This document shows positions 1 to 5,980 of a DNA stretch of 6,195 bases, piece by piece. The stretch lies in NCBI GenBank assembly GCA_029945985.1, contig JAQSDP010000118.1, forward strand, positions 1-6,195, written 5' to 3'. A program made the translations under genes and the position numbers. Positions within the stretch are counted from its first letter, which is position 1, and each line of letters opens with the position of its first letter. The DNA comes from a bacterium. Its GTDB lineage: Bacteria > Acidobacteriota > Blastocatellia > Pyrinomonadales > Pyrinomonadaceae. Below the pieces are notes generated by a model, which saw only the letters and a program-made list of their open reading frames with translations, was not told where the DNA came from and made no database searches.

Positions 1-852
1 ATCGCAGTCGTTACCAACATCGACAAGGAACACATGGAATCGTACAAAGGCATGGATGACGTCGTCCAGTGCTTCACCGATTTCGTGAACAAGGTGCCTT
101 TCTTTGGGGCGGCGGTCATTTGCCTCGATGATCCGAACGTGCAGTTGATCATCCCAAACATCAAACGCCGGCGAGTCACGTACGGACTCACCGCTCAAGC
201 TGATATTTCTGCTCACGATATTGTTTACAGCGGCTCGTTCGGGTCGACATTCCGGGTGTGGAGGGGATCCGAAGTGTTGGGAACCATCGATCTTCCGGTT
301 CCCGGTAAACACAATGTTTACAACGCCTTGGCTGCAACGGCGGTTGCTCTTGAATTAGAGGTCCCGTTCGCGACGATCGCTGAGGCGTTCGCGACGTTCA
401 AGAATGCTAACCGGAGATTTCAGTTCAAGGGCGAAGCACGAGGGGTTACCGTCATCGACGATTACGGCCACCATCCGACCGAGATCCTTGCAACGCTTGC
501 GGCGGCAAAGAATGGTTCCGGCGGAAAGCGAACGGTGGTGGTTTTCCAGCCGCACCGGTATTCGCGAACTCTGGAATTGTTCGACGAGTTCGCACTCGCT
601 TTCAACAACGCCGACGTGCTGTTCGTACTGGATATCTATGCCGCGAGCGAGAAGCCGATCGAAGGAATCACCGCGGAGGTGTTGACCGAGAACATCCGCA
701 GGTACGGGCACAAGAATGTCACCTATATCGGCGACCTCGAAACGGCTGCGGAAAAGGTGTTGCCGGAACTTCAGGAAGGCGATTTACTGATCACGCTCGG
801 AGCGGGGACAGTGACGCGGCTGTCGGATGAGTTTTTGGAGAAGTTGAAATAG
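1..852 (+). CDS. murC: UDP-N-acetylmuramate--L-alanine ligase (MurC), 3' part
   Basis: MurC is the cytoplasmic ATP-dependent ligase that joins L-alanine to UDP-N-acetylmuramic acid, the first step of the peptidoglycan peptide stem. The reading frame is open from base 1, so the gene begins upstream; 283 codons are visible, roughly the last 60% of a protein that is usually 450-490 aa. The window opens inside the central Mur ligase domain with TNIDKEHMESY, whose histidine belongs to the conserved ATPase core. GKHNVYNALAA (from codon 102) marks the end of that domain. The C-terminal domain shows NRRFQFKGEA, DDYGHHPTE (codons 153-161) and FQPHRYSRT (182-190), which are MurC signatures separating it from MurD, MurE and MurF. 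It ends with LITLGAGTVTRL near the stop TAG. The next gene is ftsQ, with no murB or ddl between them. No frameshift or missing motif is seen in the visible part. The identification is secure; only the start is unseen. Confidence 0.96.
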   Translation: MAVVTNIDKEHMESYKGMDDVVQCFTDFVNKVPFFGAAVICLDDPNVQLIIPNIKRRRVTYGLTAQADISAHDIVYSGSFGSTFRVWRGSEVLGTIDLPVPGKHNVYNALAATAVALELEVPFATIAEAFATFKNANRRFQFKGEARGVTVIDDYGHHPTEILATLAAAKNGSGGKRTVVVFQPHRYSRTLELFDEFALAFNNADVLFVLDIYAASEKPIEGITAEVLTENIRRYGHKNVTYIGDLETAAEKVLPELQEGDLLITLGAGTVTRLSDEFLEKLK

Positions 853-861
853 TTCGGCTTC

Positions 862-920
862 CTTCTTTCGTCTTGTTCTGGAGTGATGGTTTTTCACCAC
901 AGAATAAGAAGACGAAGAAG
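862..920. repeat. Long imperfect inverted repeat between murC and ftsQ
   Basis: The arms at about 862-885 and 895-920 pair over roughly 24 bases with a few mismatches and short bulges. The left arm begins CTTCTTTCGTCTTGTTCTG, and the reverse complement of the right arm begins CTTCTTCGTCTTCTTATTCTG. The pairing continues less well toward a T-rich loop around 886-894. It could fold into a long hairpin in the murC-ftsQ message. No run of T follows the right arm on the + strand, so it is not a classical intrinsic terminator. It could be a decayed dispersed repeat or an mRNA processing or stability element. The inverted repeat is seen directly; its role is unknown. Confidence 0.55.
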
Positions 921-972
921 AACAGGCAAAACAAAGGCGAAGGATTAAGATCTGAGTAGCTGAGACGTAAGA

Positions 973-1803
973 ATGGCGAAGAAAATAAGGAAGCAAGGCA
1001 CTCGAGTAAGGCACACGACGCGGAAGGTGTCGACGGCGAAAGGGTCGGCGGGCGTTAGTATCTTTGACCGACTCGGCGGCGGCATTGTGCCGATCGTCTT
1101 GTCTGTTGCGATCCTTGCGTGCCTAGGCATCGTGTTTCTTCTCACCTACGAGACGATCGGTGCTTCCAACTTTTTTCGTCTTCGCAATGTGAATGTGTCG
1201 GGAACTGACAGGGCATCCGCCAGCGACATCGAAAAGATCGTGACCGCGAATGCGGAGAAACCCGGGGTCTGGAATGCCGACCTCCTGGCGATCAAGCAAA
1301 AGATCGAGAACGTGACTTTCGTAAAAACTGCGGCGGTTTCAAGAAGCTTGCCGAGTGGGCTAAACGTCACCGTAACTGAGCGAGTGCCGGTTGCGATCGT
1401 GCGGCTCGGCGGGGGAGATTTTCTTGCCGACGCAGAGGGCGTGATCCTTGCGCCGGCTAAAGCGGAAGAGAAACAGATACCTTTCGCTATGGTCGGCTGG
1501 AGCGAAGAGAAAAGCGACAAAGCAGCGAAGGAGAATTCGGAGCGGCTGAAGATGTATCAGAAGATGCTCACCGAGTGGAAAGATTACGACCTTGCCAAGC
1601 GCGTCAAGCAGGTCGACATTACGGACCTTCGGGAGCCGAAAGCGACACTCGAGGATTCGGGAATGCCGGTGACGATCATGCTGAGTCGGGACAACTTCGG
1701 TAAGCACCTGGCTGACGGGATCAAGGCGGTTGTCGGCAAGGGGACGATGTTTGAAGGCGTGAATCTCGTCGGACAGAATTTGGTGCTTGTTCCAAGAAAG
1801 TAG
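973..1803 (+). CDS. ftsQ: Cell division protein FtsQ (POTRA domain)
   Basis: FtsQ (DivIB family) is a bitopic inner-membrane protein of the divisome that links FtsA/FtsZ to the late septal synthesis proteins FtsB, FtsL, FtsW and FtsI. The 276 aa product has a basic cytoplasmic tail (residues 1-20, rich in Lys and Arg) and one hydrophobic segment at about 37-58. A POTRA domain follows at about 66-136 (starting FFRLRNVNVSG and closing near NVTVTERVPVAIVRL). The distal beta domain includes the typical FLADAEGVIL strand (150-159) and ends LVLVPRK. Length, topology and domain order fit the family (usually 250-300 aa). The ATG start is supported by an in-frame TGA at 961-963, but no strong Shine-Dalgarno sequence precedes it, only a GAG at 962-964. 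It sits between murC and ftsA, the classical position. FtsQ sequences diverge widely, so the call rests on architecture plus location. Confidence 0.9.
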   Translation: MAKKIRKQGTRVRHTTRKVSTAKGSAGVSIFDRLGGGIVPIVLSVAILACLGIVFLLTYETIGASNFFRLRNVNVSGTDRASASDIEKIVTANAEKPGVWNADLLAIKQKIENVTFVKTAAVSRSLPSGLNVTVTERVPVAIVRLGGGDFLADAEGVILAPAKAEEKQIPFAMVGWSEEKSDKAAKENSERLKMYQKMLTEWKDYDLAKRVKQVDITDLREPKATLEDSGMPVTIMLSRDNFGKHLADGIKAVVGKGTMFEGVNLVGQNLVLVPRK

Positions 1804-1823
1804 GCGAAAGAATAGAACCCAGT

Positions 1824-3062
1824 ATGAATCGCGAAATCCATTCGATCGGTCTTGATATCGGCAGCAGCCATGTTCGATGCGTTATCGGCGAGGCAGCCGA
1901 GAACGGGCGGATGAACATTGTCGGTTACGGCGAGGCTGAGTCGCGTGGGCTGCGTCGAGGCATCGTGACGAGCGCCGAGGCGGTGAGCGAGTCGATCCGG
2001 CGCGCGGTGGCCGATGCCGAAAAGATCAGCGGCTTGCAGGGCGAGGCAGCGATGGTGAATCTGTCGGGCGAGCATTTTCGCGGCGAGAATAAAGCGGGGG
2101 TTGTAGCGGTCGCAGGTGCGGGTCGCGAGATCACCGAGGACGACGTTTCGCGAGCGGTTGAATCGGCAAGTGCGATGCAGCTTCCGGCAGGTTGGGAGAT
2201 CTTCAGCCGTCTGCCGCAGGAATTCATCATTGACGGGCAGGACGGGATCACTGAGCCCGTGGGGATGACCGGTGCAAGGCTTGAGTCTCTTGTTCATATC
2301 GTTATTGGGCCGAGCGCAGGAAGGCAGAACCTGGATAAGGCGATACGCCGGGCGGGTTTGTCAGTGGAGCGAATGGTGCTTGAACCGCTTGCCGCGGCGG
2401 AAAGTGCTCTGACGGATGACGACAAAGAATACGGGTGCGCACTTGTCAACATTGGTTCCGAGATCACGAGCATCATGATCTTCGGGCGCGGAGCGGTTCA
2501 GCATACCGCCGTGTTTCCGTTCGGCAGTCTTCATTTTACAAAGGACATCGCACACGGGTTGCGAGTTTCGATGCAGGAAGCCGACAAGATCAAGCACGAC
2601 TTCGGCTGCGTCGCGGCCTTCTTGATGAACGACGAAGAACGCCAGCAGGTTATCGAGATCATCCCGGTCGGCCGCAGCGAATCTCGTCGGCTTTCGAAAG
2701 AGATCTTGTGCGACATCATGCAGCCGCGAGCGGTTGAGTTGCTTCAGCACATCGCTCAGGAAATAGCGAACACCCAGTCTTCGATCCCGAGCGGTGTCGT
2801 GCTTACCGGCGGTGGATCGCTGGCGCGCGGAATGGTTGAGATCGCCGAGCAGGTTTTTGACGCTCCGACGCGGCTGGGATTTCTTGATGAGCGATATTTC
2901 GGCGGGCTTGCGGGCGAGGTCCAAACACCGGCGTGGGCGGTTGCCTCGGGGCTCGCCATATCGTCGATTCGCTCGCAGGTGCGCGAGTTAAATTCGCATG
3001 GAAGGTCGCGATCAAAAAAGGTTGCGGCTTGGATTGAAAATTTTCGCGAAAAGTTTAAGTAA
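1824..3062 (+). CDS. ftsA: Cell division protein FtsA (actin-like FtsZ membrane anchor)
   Basis: FtsA is an actin-fold ATP-binding protein that polymerises under the membrane, binds the C-terminal tail of FtsZ and recruits downstream division proteins. The 412 aa length is typical. The phosphate-1 loop is GLDIGSSHVRCVIGE (residues 9-23). The 1C subdomain characteristic of FtsA lies at about 80-165, and the adenosine-binding loop VVLTGGGSLARGM is at 325-337. The last residues (about 397-412, KKVAAWIENFREKFK) form a basic amphipathic helix, the usual membrane-targeting sequence. The phosphate-2 motif is unusual: NIGSEITS at 209-216, where many FtsAs have D-I-G-G-G-T-x-D. Asn at the first position also occurs, as I recall, in Thermotoga maritima FtsA, so loss of function need not follow. 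The gene starts 20 bp after ftsQ and is probably in the same transcript. No clear Shine-Dalgarno sequence is seen; GAAAG at 1805-1809 is the best purine run. Confidence 0.96.
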   Translation: MNREIHSIGLDIGSSHVRCVIGEAAENGRMNIVGYGEAESRGLRRGIVTSAEAVSESIRRAVADAEKISGLQGEAAMVNLSGEHFRGENKAGVVAVAGAGREITEDDVSRAVESASAMQLPAGWEIFSRLPQEFIIDGQDGITEPVGMTGARLESLVHIVIGPSAGRQNLDKAIRRAGLSVERMVLEPLAAAESALTDDDKEYGCALVNIGSEITSIMIFGRGAVQHTAVFPFGSLHFTKDIAHGLRVSMQEADKIKHDFGCVAAFLMNDEERQQVIEIIPVGRSESRRLSKEILCDIMQPRAVELLQHIAQEIANTQSSIPSGVVLTGGGSLARGMVEIAEQVFDAPTRLGFLDERYFGGLAGEVQTPAWAVASGLAISSIRSQVRELNSHGRSRSKKVAAWIENFREKFK

Positions 3063-3067
3063 GAGTC

Positions 3068-3119
3068 GCTGACGGCTGGATTTCTACCACTAATCGTTGT
3101 ATGCTGGTTTTCCGTCAGC
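3068..3119. repeat. Short perfect inverted repeat in the ftsA-ftsZ spacer
   Basis: GCTGACGG at 3068-3075 is the exact reverse complement of CCGTCAGC at 3112-3119, with 36 bases between. A loop this long makes a stable hairpin doubtful. It lies just after the ftsA stop and before the promoter-like box at 3126-3131, so it could be an operator with two half-sites or simply chance. The repeat itself is certain; its function is not. Confidence 0.35.
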
Positions 3120-3125
3120 ACAAGA

Positions 3126-3131
3126 TATAGT
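3126..3131 (+). promoter_or_regulatory. Possible -10 box of an ftsZ promoter
   Basis: TATAGT matches five of six bases of the sigma-70 -10 consensus and sits in the 161 bp spacer before ftsZ, where many bacteria have an extra ftsZ promoter to raise FtsZ above FtsA and FtsQ. No convincing -35 is found: TTGTAT at 3097-3102 is 23 bases upstream, too far, and the sequence at the ideal distance is poor. This is a weak call. Confidence 0.25.
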
Positions 3132-3223
3132 GAACCGAATCTTCAACCTTTCAAGCCGGACATTGAATTTTAAGGGGTTTTGCGGACAGCGAAAACGCGT
3201 TGGCCAGTTACGGAAATAAACTA

Positions 3224-4333
3224 ATGAACATCAACGGCGCACTCAAAATGTTTATCGACGAACCACCGATTACCGGCGCACGGATAAAGGTGGTTGGCGT
3301 TGGCGGCGGCGGCGGTAACGCTGTTAACCGAATGATCGAGGCCGGTATCAAAGGCGTCGAATTCATTGTCGCGAACACAGACCTTCAAGCGTTGAATGCT
3401 TCAAAAGCCCCGATGAAGATCCAGCTTGGAGGGCGTTCGACGCGCGGGCTCGGTGCCGGGTCGAACCCGGACGTCGGCCGCGACGCTGCACTTGAAGATC
3501 ACGAGAAGCTGCTCGACGTGCTCGAAGGTTCTGATATGGTATTCGTCACCGCGGGACTCGGCGGCGGAACCGGCACCGGAGCTGCACCTGTTGTCGCGTC
3601 GCTCGCGATCGAACTGGGTGCTCTGACTGTCGCGGTCGTAACAAAACCGTTCATGGTCGAAGGCCGCAAGCGAATGCAGCAAGCGGAGCGAGGTTTGGCA
3701 GAGCTCCGCGGATGTGTCGATACGATCATCACGATACCGAACTCGAAACTGCGCGAGGTCGAAGAGAAGATCACATTGGTTGATGCATTCCGCCGAGCGG
3801 ACGATATTTTGCTTCAGGCGGTTCGCGGCATAACCGACCTGATCACCACGCCGGGGATCATCAATCTCGATTTCGCGGACGTCCGTACGGTCATGACCGG
3901 ACGCGGAGTCGCGTTGATGGGTGTCGGCGAAGGAAAGGGGGAAAACGCCGCGTCGATGGCGATGCGTAGCGCTCTCGATTACAAACTGCTTGAGGAGAAT
4001 TCGATCTCGGGTGCCAAGGCCGCTCTGATCAATGTGACAGGCGGACCGAATATGCCGCTTGGCGAGATAGAGGACGCCATCGGAATGATCGAAGCCGAGG
4101 CCGACGAGAATGCCGACATTATCTGGGGCAGTGTCATCCGCGAGGATCTGGAAGACGAAATAAAGGTCACGGTTATTGCGACCGGCTTTGATAGTGCGGT
4201 GCAGTCGATGCAGCCGCGGCCGCTCGCTTACGAGGCTCAGCAGGTCGTGAACGGTAGTCCGATCTACATTCCGCAGGACAACGCCGTCGAAGACCTGAAC
4301 GTGCCTACTTTTATTCGACGGCAGGCGGACTGA
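3224..4333 (+). CDS. ftsZ: Cell division protein FtsZ (tubulin-like GTPase)
   Basis: FtsZ polymerises on GTP at midcell into the Z-ring, the scaffold of the divisome. Taking the ATG at 3224 gives 369 aa. The nucleotide-binding loop VGVGGGGGNAVNRM is at about 24-37, the tubulin signature GLGGGTGTG at 111-119, and the catalytic T7 loop NLDFAD at 214-219 with both aspartates present. The short linker of about 35 residues ends in the conserved tail VPTFIRRQAD, the FtsA-binding peptide, which fits ftsA being next door. ATG 3224 has GGAA at 3212-3215 eight bases upstream. An in-frame TTG at 3200 would add eight residues, and ATG 3248 would remove eight; the GTPase core starts after all three. The 161 bp spacer before it suggests it may also have its own promoter, and a terminator follows directly. 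Confidence 0.98.
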   Translation: MNINGALKMFIDEPPITGARIKVVGVGGGGGNAVNRMIEAGIKGVEFIVANTDLQALNASKAPMKIQLGGRSTRGLGAGSNPDVGRDAALEDHEKLLDVLEGSDMVFVTAGLGGGTGTGAAPVVASLAIELGALTVAVVTKPFMVEGRKRMQQAERGLAELRGCVDTIITIPNSKLREVEEKITLVDAFRRADDILLQAVRGITDLITTPGIINLDFADVRTVMTGRGVALMGVGEGKGENAASMAMRSALDYKLLEENSISGAKAALINVTGGPNMPLGEIEDAIGMIEAEADENADIIWGSVIREDLEDEIKVTVIATGFDSAVQSMQPRPLAYEAQQVVNGSPIYIPQDNAVEDLNVPTFIRRQAD

Positions 4334-4353
4334 TCACTGTTTAGCGGTTTCTG

Positions 4354-4389
4354 ACCTCCGCGAGTGGAAACATCGCGGGGGTTTTTCTT
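4354..4389 (+). terminator. Intrinsic terminator after ftsZ
   Basis: ACCTCCGCGA (4354-4363) pairs with TCGCGGGGGT (4373-4382) over ten positions, including one T-G wobble, around a nine-base loop. TTTTCTT follows at once. It begins 20 bases after the ftsZ stop and is a good Rho-independent terminator. It should end the murC-ftsQ-ftsA-ftsZ transcript and separate it from pdxA. Confidence 0.85.
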
Positions 4390-4408
4390 ATGATCTGTTC
4401 TACGGACT

Positions 4409-4437
4409 TTGTCCCTCTTGTTTTCTTTGTGTGTATT
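4409..4437 (+). promoter_or_regulatory. Possible sigma-70 promoter for pdxA
   Basis: TTGTCC (4409-4414) and TGTATT (4432-4437) are separated by 17 bases, the ideal spacing, each matching about four of six consensus bases. A promoter is expected here because a terminator lies just upstream and pdxA starts about 35 bases downstream. The boxes are weak, so the exact site is uncertain. Confidence 0.25.
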
Positions 4438-4471
4438 GAAACAGATCTCAGCACAGAAAACGATTATCAGG

Positions 4472-5485
4472 ATGAACAAGCTGACAAGAATGAGAGCCGG
4501 AACAACATTACCTGTGATCGGGATAACAGTGGGCGATCCTGCAGGTATCGGGCCGGAGATCGTGATCAAGGCAGTCAGGGATCTGGCGGTCCTTGATGTT
4601 TGCCGGCCGGTGTTGATCGGCGATCTTGCGAATCTTAAGTGGACGGCTGATGAGTTGGAGTTAGACGCTAGGTTGAGGGAATTTGACAGTGAGAGTGTTC
4701 AAGGCGAGATCGAAGTCATAGACCAAGCGAATTTAGATCATTCGGTTGAGTTCGGGGTCGAATCGGAAGCGACGGGACGGTCGGCGGCGAAGAATATAGA
4801 AGCGGCCGTGGAGCTTTGGAAGGCAGGTATGATCGACGGGATCGCAACAGCTCCGATAAGCAAAAATGCACTCAAGCTGGCCGGCTACAGCTATCCGGGA
4901 CACACCGAGTTTCTCGCGGCCCTTACTGGAACTAAGGAGTTCGCAATGAGCTTCTTCGCCGAAAAGCTGCGAGTCGTGCTTCTTTCAACTCATGTATCGC
5001 TCAGGCACGCGATCGAGTTGCTGACGGCGGATTCGCTAGTTAGTTTGATCGAGTTTGCCGATCGCACATTACCGGGCTTCATTGGAAAGCGACCCAAGAT
5101 CGCCGTCGCGGGCATAAATCCCCACGCGTCTGAGGGCGGGATGTTCGGTGACGAAGAGGCGACTCGGATCAAACCGGCAATTGAGCACTGTCGGGCACTC
5201 GGGGTAGATGTCTCGGGTCCGTTTTCGCCCGATACAATATTTCTACGTGGTTATCGTGGCGAGTTCGACCTCGTAGTTGCCTGCTACCACGATCAGGCCA
5301 CCATCGCAGTTAAGTCGTTATCATTCGGAGCCTCGGTCAATGTGACGCTCGGTTTGCCGCTTATACGTACTTCAGTCGATCACGGGACGGCGTTCGACAT
5401 CGCCGGCAAGAACATCGCAGAAGAGTCAAGCATGAAGGCCGCAATTCGGCTCGCCGCCGAGCTTGCGGCAGTACGAACGACATAG
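4472..5485 (+). CDS. pdxA: 4-hydroxythreonine-4-phosphate dehydrogenase (PdxA)
   Basis: PdxA oxidises 4-phosphohydroxy-L-threonine with NAD to a product that loses CO2 to give 3-amino-2-oxopropyl phosphate. PdxJ joins this to deoxyxylulose phosphate in the DXP-dependent route to pyridoxal phosphate. From ATG 4472 the protein is 337 aa (E. coli 329). It shows GITVGDPAGIGPEI (17-30), TAPISK (126-131), the substrate-binding PGHTE with H144 and T145, and three histidines expected to bind the divalent metal: H174 (STHVSL), H218 (NPHASEGG) and H273 (CYHDQ). The tail motif TLGLPLIRTSVDHGTA is also present. All key residues are intact. The frame is open back to TTG 4409, but the added residues match nothing in the family; ATG 4490 is an alternative that gives 331 aa. 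No strong Shine-Dalgarno sequence favours either. It follows the ftsZ terminator, so it belongs to a new unit, probably shared with the next gene. Confidence 0.96.
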   Translation: MNKLTRMRAGTTLPVIGITVGDPAGIGPEIVIKAVRDLAVLDVCRPVLIGDLANLKWTADELELDARLREFDSESVQGEIEVIDQANLDHSVEFGVESEATGRSAAKNIEAAVELWKAGMIDGIATAPISKNALKLAGYSYPGHTEFLAALTGTKEFAMSFFAEKLRVVLLSTHVSLRHAIELLTADSLVSLIEFADRTLPGFIGKRPKIAVAGINPHASEGGMFGDEEATRIKPAIEHCRALGVDVSGPFSPDTIFLRGYRGEFDLVVACYHDQATIAVKSLSFGASVNVTLGLPLIRTSVDHGTAFDIAGKNIAEESSMKAAIRLAAELAAVRTT

Positions 5486-5506
5486 GGTAGGTTGAACTTC
5501 TAGGAT

Positions 5507-5890
5507 ATGGAGCAGTTCATTTTGATCGCGGATGACGATCCGGCCATGGCGAAACTGATTCAGACTGTGGTCGAGGGTGAGGGCTATGTGGCCGCGACAG
5601 CGAAGGACGGGAAAGAGGCGTATAACGCTCTTAAATCGGGTGCGGAGTTCGTCGGGGCGATCATCGATATCAATATGCCGTATATCGACGGCAATGACCT
5701 GTTGAACTTCATGAGAAAGGACGATCGATTCGCGAAAGTCCCGGTATTGATAATGACCGGCGATCGGGATCCGCGTGCTTCGGCCAGGGCGATCTCGTCG
5801 GGGGCAATAGGTTTCTTGCCGAAGCCTTTCACTAATTCGCAGCTAAGAACTGCGATTCAAACGCTCGTAGCCTCGCGCGGCTCGCAATGA
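5507..5890 (+). CDS. Stand-alone response regulator receiver protein
   Basis: This is a 127 aa protein consisting only of a CheY-like receiver domain. Such proteins take a phosphoryl group from a histidine kinase and act by protein contact, since there is no DNA-binding or enzymatic output domain. The acidic pocket is D10-D11 (in IADDDP), the phosphoacceptor is D54 (IIDINMP), the switch threonine is T84 (IMTGD) and the conserved lysine is K106 (LPKPF). All are present, so it should be phosphorylatable. The ATG lies 21 bp after the pdxA stop, which suggests co-transcription. AGGA at 5502-5505 is almost touching the start, so ribosome binding may rely on AGGGTAGG at about 5484-5491, or initiation may be weak. 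No kinase is encoded nearby, and the pathway it serves cannot be read from the window. Confidence 0.93.
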   Translation: MEQFILIADDDPAMAKLIQTVVEGEGYVAATAKDGKEAYNALKSGAEFVGAIIDINMPYIDGNDLLNFMRKDDRFAKVPVLIMTGDRDPRASARAISSGAIGFLPKPFTNSQLRTAIQTLVASRGSQ

Positions 5891-5902
5891 TCCTGGCAAT
5901 TT

Positions 5903-5932
5903 CTTGACGCGAAGTTCGTCAAGTGATAGCTT
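5903..5932 (+). promoter_or_regulatory. Promoter-like boxes overlapped by a perfect 7 bp dyad
   Basis: TTGACG (5904-5909) is a near-consensus -35 box. TAGCTT at 5927-5932 is a poor -10 at the ideal 17 base spacing. CTTGACG (5903-5909) and CGTCAAG (5917-5923) form a perfect inverted repeat around seven bases, so a hairpin or a protein-binding dyad covers the -35 and part of the spacer. No T-run follows, so a terminator for the preceding gene is unlikely. The site lies in the 90 bp spacer between the two receiver genes. Confidence 0.4.
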
Positions 5933-5964
5933 TGCAACAATATTCAATTCGAACCCGATCACAC

Positions 5965-5969
5965 AGGAG
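5965..5969 (+). promoter_or_regulatory. Ribosome binding site deciding a GTG start
   Basis: AGGAG ends 11 bases before GTG 5981. It is the clearest Shine-Dalgarno sequence in the window, and it fixes the start of the last gene at a GTG codon. The spacing is slightly long. Confidence 0.7.
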
Positions 5970-5980
5970 CAGATTCTCAA

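Noticed and set aside
862..920. Intrinsic terminator after murC
   Set aside because: The arms are AT-rich and imperfect and no T-run follows on the + strand, so only an inverted repeat is claimed.
784..1014. A minus-strand small open frame across the murC-ftsQ spacer
   Set aside because: It overlaps both flanking genes and its low-complexity Ser/Lys/Arg content comes from the inverted repeat; no ribosome binding site or domain is seen.
1584..2297. A 237-codon minus-strand open frame across the ftsQ-ftsA junction
   Set aside because: It lies antisense to two well-supported genes, its product has no recognisable domain or membrane pattern, and long antisense frames are common in GC-rich coding DNA.
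2361..2924. A 187-codon minus-strand open frame inside ftsA
   Set aside because: It is fully antisense to ftsA, is rich in Arg and Asp as expected of a shadow frame, and shows no motif.
4264..4569. A minus-strand open frame over the ftsZ-pdxA spacer with a hydrophobic start
   Set aside because: It overlaps the end of ftsZ, the terminator and the start of pdxA. The hydrophobic stretch is the reverse reading of the conserved PdxA N-terminus, and no start context supports it.
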